The notes below the pieces were generated by a model. That model was given only the letters and a program-made list of their open reading frames with translations. It searched no databases and was not told where the DNA came from. A stretch of DNA of 13,156 bases, taken from contig CAINXK010000275.1 in assembly GCA_903854805.1 (NCBI GenBank), positions 1-13,156 on the forward strand, in the 5' to 3' direction. The translations under genes and the position numbers were made by a program. How positions within the stretch are numbered: the stretch's first letter is position 1; each line of letters opens with the position of its first letter. The DNA comes from an uncultured Anaerolineae bacterium. Lineage in GTDB: Bacteria > Chloroflexota > Anaerolineae > Anaerolineales > Villigracilaceae. Below, in pieces: positions 7,786 to 13,156 of this stretch.

Positions 7786-7786
7786 T
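7765..7786. promoter_or_regulatory. Putative DGR target hairpin just downstream of VR1
   Basis: ATATC-CCC (7765-7772) pairs with GGG (7777-7779) and, past a two-base bulge, GATAT (7782-7786), leaving a TTCG tetraloop on the plus strand. It lies about 11 bases after the 3' end of VR1. In the Bordetella phage DGR a hairpin/cruciform close behind the VR promotes retrohoming; this placement and size agree. The TR lacks such a structure, as expected for a target-only signal. Confidence 0.55.
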
Positions 7787-10362
7787 CAAAGCCCAGGGGA
7801 AACTAACCGAAAACCGATAAGGTTGCCGAAGTACTCGGGGTCGTACCAGTCGCGGTAGGCACAGCGCGCAAAGCTACGAGTGTAGTCCCACGAACCGCCG
7901 CGCACGACACGGTAGACCTGCGCTTTTTCATACCAGGAAGTAGTCCACTCCCAAACATTACCTGACAAGTCGCAAATACCATCGGGCGTACTGCCTTCCG
8001 CAAACTGTCCAACCACGGTAGTCCCTGCTTCCGGTAGATCAAAAGCGTAACTTGCATTATCATCCTGCTTCCAGAATGGCGCAGCATTCAGCTTGTTTCG
8101 ATCAAACGTATCCCCCCAGGCAAATTCCCGGCCAGCCGCTCCCCTGGCAGCGCGCTCCCATTCTTGTTCAGCCGGCAGGCGCACTGTTTTGCCCAACTGC
8201 TGCGAGAGCCAGCCAGCATAGGCTTCGGCTTCGAACCAGGAAATGCCCACCAGCGGGGCAAGCGGGTTATTCCATTTCTCGTCATGCCAGAAGAATGGCT
8301 CACCGCGTTTCTCAGGCGGGCGCTGCGCCAGCCACTTTTTTGTATCATCATCTGCCCTGGTATCATAGGTCCCCATGCGCCAGGCCCAACCGTCCTCGCT
8401 CCAAAATTCCGGGCGCCCATAGCCTTTATCATGGACAAAACGCCGGAACTGCAAGTTGGTGACCGGAAACTTCTGGATGGCAAAGGGAGTTTTAATGGTT
8501 TCCTTACGTTTCTCATCGCCATACAGAAACTCCCCCGCGGGAATATTTACCCAGTCATCCAGGTCCGCTGGAACCCAACCTGTGCGCGCCAGTGAAAAGC
8601 CTGCAGCGTGCTGCAGGGCAGGCGTCAGCGAGCGGTTGCGGCTGGCGGTCAGCAGGGCAGCCTGGATCTCGTGCGCGGCAACCTGGCCCAGCCCGGTGGG
8701 GCCGACATCTTCCAGGCAAGCCCCAGCCATTAGCAGGTTCTTGCCGGTATTTTCGCCAGCACAGTTCATACTGAGCATGGCGCGCACCACCTCACCCGCT
8801 ACCCGCGGCTGGCGATTGATCAGCCCTATAACTCCGACGCTCAACAGGATGGTTTCGCGCCAGACGGGGTCGACGAGATATTTCTGGATATAAGCCAGGC
8901 TTTTCTGCCGGTCAACCTGCCCGGCGGCCACCAGGCCAAAAGCAGCCAGGGCCTCTTCGAAAGTCAGGTGAATAAAACCGAACTGGCCTTCGCCGCGCTC
9001 CAGCAGCAGGTTGGAAAAACGCCGCACGCTGTCCAGAAATTCACACGCTTTTACACGGGCTGGGCCGGGTTTTAGACCCCACTGTTCTCCGGTAAAATGA
9101 TCGGTCAACCAATCCTGCAGCTGGCGTGCACTCACCAACCCAGCGGTCGGGTTCTCTTCGCGCAGACGCAAAGCCAGCGGGCCTAACACTTCCAGGGTGG
9201 TTTCGTAATCGAGCGACTCGCGCCCGGCGCTTCTATCCAGCGCGCTGGCGCGGTTCCAGGCCTCAATCAGGGTTTCAAGATAGCGGTCATAGAGCTTAAT
9301 CCGGCTTTTGGGAAGTTCCACACCCTGGCGCTTGATCAAAGCCAGGATGGTCAGCAGCAATGGATTGGAGGCCAGTTGAGCTACACCAGGGTTGGCCTGA
9401 ATGGCATTGAGCAAGCTGATGCGCTCGGTCTCAGCAGAGGCGGCAGCCTCGGGGGTGTTTCCCAGCGTACTTATTTCAAAGGCCAGGCACCATTTTTTTG
9501 CGAATAATTCGATCGCATCCGGGGTGAAATCCATCAGCGTATACAGAACCCAATCTTTTGGGGCCAACGGGGCATCACGATAGCCAACGATCCGGCTGGT
9601 AACCGCCACGCGGTTACCGAACGCAATCACCTCATGGGTGAAATCTTCGACCTTTTGCGCCAGCGCAGCGCGGTTGATCTGGACTTCATCCAGGCCATCC
9701 AGCAAGAAGATGGCTTTACCACTGGTCAGGGCTTCCTTGAACAGCGGCCCAAGCGCAGCCAACCCTTCTGCGCGACCGGCGAAATATTCCCCAAGATAAC
9801 TTTGCAGGTTGATATCCTTTTTGGAAAGGGCTTTGGCATACGCATTCAAAGGCAGCAGGATGGGCAGGGGCGCGTTTTCATCTTTAGCCAGGCGCAAGGC
9901 CAGGTATTTGAGCATGGTCGATTTGCCTGAGCCAGGATCGCCCAATACAACAATGCGTTTTTTCTCGCGCAGGGCCGTTTCGATCTGCACCGGGGCGGAA
10001 ATTTCGCCGGCCCCCTGGCTTAGCAAAACAGCTTCGGGCAGCATGGCCGGGTCGAAGACGCGCCCGGCATGCCGGCGTTCCCACGTATCCCCTGCGGGCA
10101 TTTCAGGGCGAGCCATGAGCGGCACGTAGACTTCCTCGAGCGCGAGCTCATTTGCCATGCCGCGTAACTGCGGGATACCCTTGAAATCGAGAGCATGGTA
10201 AGTGCGTTCAATATGCGCCAGGTAGTCCAGGCGCAGTTGAGCCAGGTCTAGCGGCGGGATGAACGCGCCCATCGTGCTGATCAGAAGGACATACTGGTCG
10301 CCCATGATGATGTCGCGACCAGATTTGGGTTCAATGATTTCATATTTTTTATTTGCACACAT
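7786..10362 (-). CDS. NACHT NTPase fused to an FGE-sulfatase/C-type-lectin-fold domain; DGR target 1 (858 aa)
   Basis: Residues 1-110 have no enzymatic domain that I recognise but hold the VYVPL linker common before NACHT domains. The NTPase has Walker A GDPGSGKST (141-149), Walker B with extended acid run LLDGLDE (220-226), and VTSRIVGYR (254-262). It ends with the FIHLTFEEALAAF helix-turn typical of NACHT proteins. Residues ~604 to 858 form a formylglycine-generating-enzyme-type fold: WVNIPAGEFLYG, FPVTNLQFRRF, ISWFEAEAYAGWL, VRLPAEQEWERAARG, GNVWEWT. Its last segment from RGGSW to IGFRLV is VR1. The paired catalytic cysteines of true FGE enzymes are not seen there, so ligand binding is likelier than catalysis. 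The start at 10362 has GGAG six bases upstream; a TTG at 10374 is an alternative. Likely an NTP-switched sensor whose binding face is rewritten by the DGR; the response it triggers is unknown. Confidence 0.93.
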   Translation of the reverse strand: MCANKKYEIIEPKSGRDIIMGDQYVLLISTMGAFIPPLDLAQLRLDYLAHIERTYHALDFKGIPQLRGMANELALEEVYVPLMARPEMPAGDTWERRHAGRVFDPAMLPEAVLLSQGAGEISAPVQIETALREKKRIVVLGDPGSGKSTMLKYLALRLAKDENAPLPILLPLNAYAKALSKKDINLQSYLGEYFAGRAEGLAALGPLFKEALTSGKAIFLLDGLDEVQINRAALAQKVEDFTHEVIAFGNRVAVTSRIVGYRDAPLAPKDWVLYTLMDFTPDAIELFAKKWCLAFEISTLGNTPEAAASAETERISLLNAIQANPGVAQLASNPLLLTILALIKRQGVELPKSRIKLYDRYLETLIEAWNRASALDRSAGRESLDYETTLEVLGPLALRLREENPTAGLVSARQLQDWLTDHFTGEQWGLKPGPARVKACEFLDSVRRFSNLLLERGEGQFGFIHLTFEEALAAFGLVAAGQVDRQKSLAYIQKYLVDPVWRETILLSVGVIGLINRQPRVAGEVVRAMLSMNCAGENTGKNLLMAGACLEDVGPTGLGQVAAHEIQAALLTASRNRSLTPALQHAAGFSLARTGWVPADLDDWVNIPAGEFLYGDEKRKETIKTPFAIQKFPVTNLQFRRFVHDKGYGRPEFWSEDGWAWRMGTYDTRADDDTKKWLAQRPPEKRGEPFFWHDEKWNNPLAPLVGISWFEAEAYAGWLSQQLGKTVRLPAEQEWERAARGAAGREFAWGDTFDRNKLNAAPFWKQDDNASYAFDLPEAGTTVVGQFAEGSTPDGICDLSGNVWEWTTSWYEKAQVYRVVRGGSWDYTRSFARCAYRDWYDPEYFGNLIGFRLVSPGL
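7797..7907 (-). repeat. DGR variable repeat VR1
   Basis: This 111-bp segment aligns without gaps to the TR at 10580-10690. Seventeen positions differ, and 15 of these are adenines of the TR coding strand (29 adenines in all). The two exceptions are at 7834 and 7894. It encodes the C-terminal lectin-fold segment of target 1, between RGGSW and LVS. Changed codons give D-Y, R, S-F, D-W-Y-D, E-Y, G and L where the TR would give mostly Asn. The end nearest the stop (ATCGGTTTTCGGTTAG on the coding strand) is unchanged and is the likely initiation-of-mutagenic-homology region. Confidence 0.95.
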
Positions 10363-10372
10363 AGGGGTCTCC

Positions 10373-10440
10373 AAAAAAAGCGGCCTGCCTCAACCTTCAT
10401 TCTGTCCTAATCTCGGCGAAATTACCAGAGGAGGCAGACC
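10373..10440 (-). terminator. Branched spacer hairpin followed by T7
   Basis: On the minus strand GGTCTGCCTC (10440-10431) pairs with GAGGCAGGCC (10391-10382), counting one G-U, then GC and seven Ts (10379-10373). Inside the 39-base loop, TAATTTC and GAGATTA (10424-10418 with 10414-10408) form a 7-bp stem around a GCC loop, and CTG/CAG can pair just outside it. This would end the DGR RNA. Oddly, the T7 runs straight into the GGAG ribosome site of target 1. Confidence 0.6.
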
Positions 10441-10579
10441 TTGGGCAATATTTGGCACCCCGTCTGCTTTTGCAGCAACCAAAAGAGACCGGATACCAGG
10501 AACAGGCGGCGCTGGCTCTAATATCAGGGCCTCGCCTGGCTTGCAGCACAGGCTTTGCCGGCCAAAAAATGAGATTCAT

Positions 10580-10690
10580 GGGAAACTAACCGAAAACCGA
10601 TATTGTTGTTGAAGTTATCGGGGTTGTTCCTGTTGCGGTAGGCACAGCGCGCATTGTTATGAGTGTTGTTCCACGAGCCGCCGCGCACGA
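10580..10690 (-). repeat. DGR template repeat TR
   Basis: On the minus strand this non-coding copy reads as the end of an FGE-fold protein ([17 protein letters not shown], then [18 protein letters not shown]), full of AAC/AAT codons, the usual DGR choice because adenine mutagenesis of them gives many residues and no stop codons. It is not in frame with any start; after LVS it continues unlike the targets. Both VRs differ from it mainly at adenines. Its first 34 bases overlap the 3' end of avd. Confidence 0.96.
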
Positions 10691-11076
10691 ATCCACCTGT
10701 CCCTCCGTAAATGTCTTACCCAGGCTTGACGCTTGCGCAAGACGGAACGGCTTTTTTTGATCCAACCACCGAGTAAATTGCCCATTTCTGTCAGCAGACC
10801 GGCAGCGTGTTGGTATTGTCCGGGTTCAAGCAAGTCCATTTCCAGACATAAACGCACATGTGTGCGGATTTTATCCAGTTCGGCATCAGCATCTGTCAGC
10901 CGCTCATCCGGATCGGGCTTGTGGGCGGCTTCGATGATCAATTCTTGAAAATGCAGCGATTCGTGCTGCAAAGCAGCTGCCATCACAAAGCGTTGGTAGC
11001 GCGGGAATTTGACCGTTACTGGAATGACCCAAGCTACAAAATCGTAGGTTTTGCTAAAAAGTGGTGATTGCTTCAT
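10657..11076 (-). CDS. avd: DGR accessory variability determinant-like protein (139 aa)
   Basis: The protein is small, predicted all-helical and basic at its end, as expected for Avd, the pentameric four-helix-bundle partner of DGR reverse transcriptases that binds the template RNA. Helical segments include [20 protein letters not shown], then [37 protein letters not shown] and a long [20 protein letters not shown]. The last ~30 residues carry about 14 Arg/Lys. The start at 11076 overlaps the RT stop as ATGA and has AGGAA six bases upstream; an earlier ATG at 11091 would overlap RT more and lacks this site. Identification rests mainly on position between RT and TR, size and composition. The stop lies 34 bases inside the TR, so the final 11 or so residues are encoded by TR sequence in another frame from the target protein. 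Confidence 0.8.
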   Translation of the reverse strand: MKQSPLFSKTYDFVAWVIPVTVKFPRYQRFVMAAALQHESLHFQELIIEAAHKPDPDERLTDADAELDKIRTHVRLCLEMDLLEPGQYQHAAGLLTEMGNLLGGWIKKSRSVLRKRQAWVRHLRRDRWIRARRLVEQHS

Positions 11077-12167
11077 GCGATTTCCTGCCATTCCTGGTAT
11101 TTTCCTTGATGTGATGGAAGGATGGAAGCTGACAACAAGCTCCTGCGCAGGCCCCAGGTGTTACCATGCCGTGCATGGGCCACCCAACCCTGAACGCTGG
11201 CATCAAGCCGCTCGAAGCTGATCTTGCCATCGGCATAATCACGGCGCATTTCTGCATAGCGGCGCTGAAAAGCCAGCCCGTTGCGTTTACGCAGCAGGCG
11301 ATGGTGTGGGTAGAGCCTCCAGCCCAAAAATGGGATGCCAGTTTCTACAGGGAAAACCTGGGCTTCATTTTCGTGCAGGGTCAGACGCAGGGAAGCCAGA
11401 TACTCGATAATTGCGGCGCGCCAATGATGCAGGTCAGCCTTGCTGTTTGAAAAAAGCAGGAAATCGTCAACATAGCGGCAATAGGCCAGGCATTTCAACT
11501 CACGCTTGATGAAGTGATCGAGCGGGTTCAAATACACATTGGCCCAAAACTGTGAGGTCAGATTACCAATCGGCAGTCCACGCGGCCGAATTGCTGCAAA
11601 CAGATCATCGCCGGGGAAAAAGGCGGGCGGAATACCCTGGTGGATCGCCGCACCGCTTTCTAAAATCAGCCGGCACAGGCGCAGTGTTTGTGGGTCGGCC
11701 AGCCGGTGTGAAAGCTGCCCAAAGAGAATCTGATGATCAATGTGTGGAAAGAAATGTTCGATATCGCATTTGAGCACATAGGCATAATTCTGGCTGAACG
11801 CCTGGGCACGGTCCAGGGCGGCATGCGTTCCCTTGCCCTTGCGGTTGGCATAGCTGTCATAGATGAAACCACGCTCTAAAAGAGGCTCGATCAGGTTGCA
11901 CAAAGCATGATGCACAACCCGGTCACGGAAGGGAGCGGCGGAGATCAGGCGCGGTTTGGGGTCGGTGATATTGAAATTGTGATAACGTCCTGGGCGGTAA
12001 GTTTCGGTTTGCAGAGAGTTTTGCAGCTTTAGCAAATTGGTCTCCAGATCAAATTCGAAACTTGCCACATTCGGATGCGAACGCTTGCCGCGGCGTGCCT
12101 TGTAGAAAGCCAGCAGAAGGTTATCGAAGCTGGCAATTTGGAGATAGAGATGCTTGAATGTTTTCAT
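11073..12167 (-). CDS. Diversity-generating retroelement reverse transcriptase (364 aa)
   Basis: The enzyme copies TR RNA into cDNA with frequent errors opposite adenines. Fingers and palm motifs are in order: RLISAAPFRDRVVHHALCNL (motif 1-2 area, 73-92), the first catalytic Asp in LKCDIEHFF (D135), LPIGNLTSQFWANVYLN (198-214) and the catalytic YVDD (232-235), then FLGWRLYPHH (280-289). The SQ in IGNLTSQ, where retrovirus and group II intron enzymes have (Q)GxxxSP, is a DGR hallmark. The tail GWVAHARHGNTWGLR matches other DGR enzymes. No maturase (X) or endonuclease domain is present, and the length is normal for DGRs. The start at 12167 has only a distant AAGGA about 12 bases upstream, so initiation may be modest. 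It overlaps avd by four bases, implying translational coupling. Confidence 0.95.
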   Translation of the reverse strand: MKTFKHLYLQIASFDNLLLAFYKARRGKRSHPNVASFEFDLETNLLKLQNSLQTETYRPGRYHNFNITDPKPRLISAAPFRDRVVHHALCNLIEPLLERGFIYDSYANRKGKGTHAALDRAQAFSQNYAYVLKCDIEHFFPHIDHQILFGQLSHRLADPQTLRLCRLILESGAAIHQGIPPAFFPGDDLFAAIRPRGLPIGNLTSQFWANVYLNPLDHFIKRELKCLAYCRYVDDFLLFSNSKADLHHWRAAIIEYLASLRLTLHENEAQVFPVETGIPFLGWRLYPHHRLLRKRNGLAFQRRYAEMRRDYADGKISFERLDASVQGWVAHARHGNTWGLRRSLLSASILPSHQGKYQEWQEIA

Positions 12168-12212
12168 GCGATCTGTTCATCCTTTCCAAAGTCCGAAAAA
12201 TTCGCTTAACCC

Positions 12213-12237
12213 GCAGGGGGAACGTCGTTCCCCCTGC
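12213..12237. repeat. 11-bp perfect hairpin between target 2 and RT
   Basis: GCAGGGGGAAC (12213-12223) and GTTCCCCCTGC (12227-12237) pair perfectly around a three-base loop. The stem sequence differs from its counterpart at 7675-7703, yet pairing is complete in both and the apical AAC/GTT is kept. It lies 45 bases before the RT start and 81 bases after the target 2 stop. It may attenuate transcription into RT or serve target recognition. Confidence 0.8.
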
Positions 12238-12317
12238 AACCCCCTCCTCAGAAAACCAGCACTGCAGAAGGCAGCATCCAGAAAACAGAAAACAGAAATA
12301 TCCCTGTGGGACTGATA
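12238..12317. repeat. Homologous 3' flank shared by both DGR target genes, copy 2
   Basis: This aligns with 7704-7785, including AGAAAACCAGCACTGCAGAA and ACAGAAATATCC. The differences are scattered and not confined to adenines, so ordinary drift after duplication explains them. Confidence 0.75.
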
Positions 12318-12318
12318 T
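12298..12318. promoter_or_regulatory. Putative DGR target hairpin just downstream of VR2
   Basis: ATATC-CC (12298-12304) can pair with GG (12309-12310) and, past a bulge, GATAT (12314-12318); alternatively TCCC pairs with GGGA (12301-12304 with 12308-12311). It occupies the same place as the hairpin behind VR1, and the inner stem has changed on both sides. Confidence 0.45.
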
Positions 12319-13156
12319 TAGAGCCCAGGGGAAACTAACCGAAAACCGATACTGCCGCTGAAGTACTCGGGGAGGTTCCTGAAGCGGGCGGCACAGCGCG
12401 CATTGTCATGAGTGCCGTACCACGAGCCGCCGCGCACGACACGCTCCCCATCCGCTTCGGCAACTTCACTTTTGCCCTGCTCATAAGGATAGGGTAGATA
12501 CAGGCTGCTGGTCCAGTTATACACATTGCCAGCCTGGTCTTCCGCGCCATACGGACCCAGCGCACCTGCGCAGGCATAGGCACCGACCGGCGTGGGTTTC
12601 AAGACACGTCCTTCAAGGCTGTTGGCTTTAACAAGGTCCCAGGCATCACCCCAGGGATAAAACCTGGCAGCCTGCCCACGCGCAGCAGCCTCCCACTGAA
12701 TCTCAGAAGGCAAACGAAATTCTTTACAAGTAACAGCCGAGAGCCAGGCGCAGTATGCCTGAGCTTCAAACCAGGTTATCGCGACCACGGGTTGAGATGG
12801 ATTGTTGTACTGGGCGTCGTTCCATTTATCTGGCTGGGTGCGGGATTTTTCCGAAAGCTGTTTTCCGAGCCACGCTTTCAGTTCTACTTCGCTCATTTTT
12901 GCAATCCGAACCCATGCTTCTACTGCGGATGGCGTGAAATTCCCGTTTTCTTCCAGCGCTTTGCGGACATCGGGCCAGGTCTGCAGTGTTTTCCAGTTTT
13001 CCAAATATTTCTTGAACTGCCCGCCAGCCACATCTTCGCCCTGGAGCCAACGCATTGCCAACTCTGTCTGCCAATAGCGTTTATCCTGGTAACCACCGGC
13101 AGCCATAAAACAGGCATATTCGGCATTGGTCACCGGCCATTTGCCAATGGAAAAGG
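12318..13156 (-). CDS. FGE-sulfatase/C-type-lectin-fold protein, DGR target 2 (5' end beyond window)
   Basis: The reading frame is open to the window edge: the residues before VTNAEYACF are FSIGKWP, the normal start of the FGE repeat, so an internal GTG at 13133 is not the true start. The visible 279 codons contain VVAITWFEAQAYCAWLS, FRLPSEIQWEAAARGQAA, FYPWGDAW, YGAEDQAGNVYNWT and VVRGGSW, ending with VR2 and SPGL. Compared with target 1 there is an extra, mostly helical stretch of about 55 residues (roughly YLENWKTLQTWPDVRKALEE through KQLSEKSRT) before WNDAQYNNP. Whether a NACHT or other signalling domain lies upstream cannot be seen. The catalytic cysteine pair of true FGEs is not seen in the VR, so a ligand-binding role is likelier. 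It is first in the DGR order, about 150 bases before RT. Confidence 0.93.
   Translation of the reverse strand, partial: FSIGKWPVTNAEYACFMAAGGYQDKRYWQTELAMRWLQGEDVAGGQFKKYLENWKTLQTWPDVRKALEENGNFTPSAVEAWVRIAKMSEVELKAWLGKQLSEKSRTQPDKWNDAQYNNPSQPVVAITWFEAQAYCAWLSAVTCKEFRLPSEIQWEAAARGQAARFYPWGDAWDLVKANSLEGRVLKPTPVGAYACAGALGPYGAEDQAGNVYNWTSSLYLPYPYEQGKSEVAEADGERVVRGGSWYGTHDNARCAARFRNLPEYFSGSIGFRLVSPGL
12329..12439 (-). repeat. DGR variable repeat VR2
   Basis: This 111-bp segment aligns without gaps to TR 10580-10690, with 16 differences: 14 at coding-strand adenines and two elsewhere (12366 and 12389). The resulting residues include Y-G, D, A, F, L, E-Y, S-G and S at positions that are mostly Asn in the TR frame. 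Its changes differ from those of VR1 at most sites, which indicates separate mutagenic events. Confidence 0.95.

Larger units (their letters stand above)
10373..10690 (-). ncRNA. Probable DGR template RNA (TR plus structured spacer)
   Basis: DGR reverse transcription is primed and templated on an RNA that contains the TR and a structured spacer 3' of it. Here the TR (10580-10690) is followed by about 200 bases with no convincing gene, rich in self-complementary segments (GCCTG/CAGGC at about 10541-10560; an 18-base near-palindrome at 10514-10531) and closed by the branched hairpin and T7. The precise ends are not defined by the sequence; the 5' end probably lies within avd. Unlike the common layout, RT lies upstream of this RNA. 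Confidence 0.6.
7675..13156 (-). mobile_element. Diversity-generating retroelement locus with two targets
   Basis: All required parts are present on one strand: RT, avd, TR with spacer, and two target genes ending in VR1 and VR2. The order is target 2, RT, avd, TR, target 1. DGRs are not transposons here in the usual sense: no terminal repeats, integrase or phage genes are seen in the window, so this looks like a resident cellular system. The left limit given is the distal hairpin of target 1; the right limit is the window edge. Confidence 0.92.

Noticed and set aside
7786..10362. Target C-termini as active formylglycine-generating enzymes
   Set aside because: The fold signatures are present, but the paired catalytic cysteines expected just before the RCA motif are not, and this is the very region that the DGR mutates.
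10259..10612. 117-aa plus-strand open frame across the spacer and TR
   Set aside because: It crosses the antisense of target 1, the spacer hairpin and the TR, has no ribosome site worth noting and matches no family I know.
11077..11091. Earlier avd start at 11091
   Set aside because: The 11076 start has a better ribosome site and the typical four-base ATGA overlap with RT.
11073..12167. RT as part of a group II intron or retron
   Set aside because: There is no maturase or endonuclease domain and no intron ends, and the SQ motif plus the TR/VR pairs identify it as a DGR enzyme.
1..13156. tRNA, rRNA, insertion sequence, prophage or integrase
   Set aside because: No cloverleaf, rRNA-like segment, transposase or phage structural gene was recognised on either strand.

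Overview
The window reads as chromosomal DNA of a GC-moderate environmental bacterium. A Chloroflexota (Anaerolineae-like) host is my best guess: the gene mix fits (FadN-type beta-oxidation, paired acyl-CoA dehydrogenases, NACHT and formylglycine-generating-enzyme-fold proteins, a diversity-generating retroelement). This is an inference from gene content and was not tested against any database. Every supported protein gene lies on the minus strand, so transcription runs from high to low coordinates.

Positions 1-7620 hold a fatty-acid degradation block. A TetR-type regulator (6997-7557) has a strong promoter and a perfect inverted-repeat operator directly upstream. It is followed, in an apparent operon, by two acyl-CoA dehydrogenase-family genes (5892-6974 and 4611-5882). 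The first of these lacks the usual catalytic glutamate segment and the second keeps it, which suggests a heteromeric enzyme. Next come an AspT/YidE-family transporter (2792-4414), a bifunctional 3-hydroxyacyl-CoA dehydrogenase/enoyl-CoA hydratase of the FadN type (312-2693), and the start of a thiolase (1-276, running off the window). Together these cover the steps of beta-oxidation: dehydrogenation, hydration, second dehydrogenation and thiolysis.

Positions 7675-13156 hold a complete diversity-generating retroelement (DGR). Reading in the direction of transcription, it contains: a first target gene with a formylglycine-generating-enzyme/C-type-lectin fold (12318 to beyond 13156) ending in variable repeat VR2; a DGR reverse transcriptase (11073-12167) with YVDD and the DGR-type IGxxxSQ motif; an avd-like accessory gene (10657-11076) overlapping the RT by ATGA; the template repeat TR (10580-10690), whose first part overlaps the end of avd; a structured spacer ending in T7; and a second target gene (7786-10362) encoding a NACHT NTPase fused to the same fold and ending in VR1. 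Hand alignment over 111 bp gives TR-to-VR1 differences at 15 of 29 coding-strand adenines but only 2 of 82 other bases. For VR2 the figures are 14 of 29 and 2 of 82. That is the adenine-specific signature of DGR mutagenesis.

The two targets share more than the VR. Their 3' flanks (about 115 bp) are homologous and carry two hairpins each, with the stem sequences changed but pairing kept. The likely working model is that TR RNA is copied with adenine errors by RT plus Avd, and the cDNA rewrites the last ~37 codons of a free-standing lectin-fold protein and of a NACHT-coupled receptor. The locus would therefore be a self-diversifying sensor system, possibly immune or self-recognition in nature. 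The function is inference; the DGR itself is well supported by the sequence.
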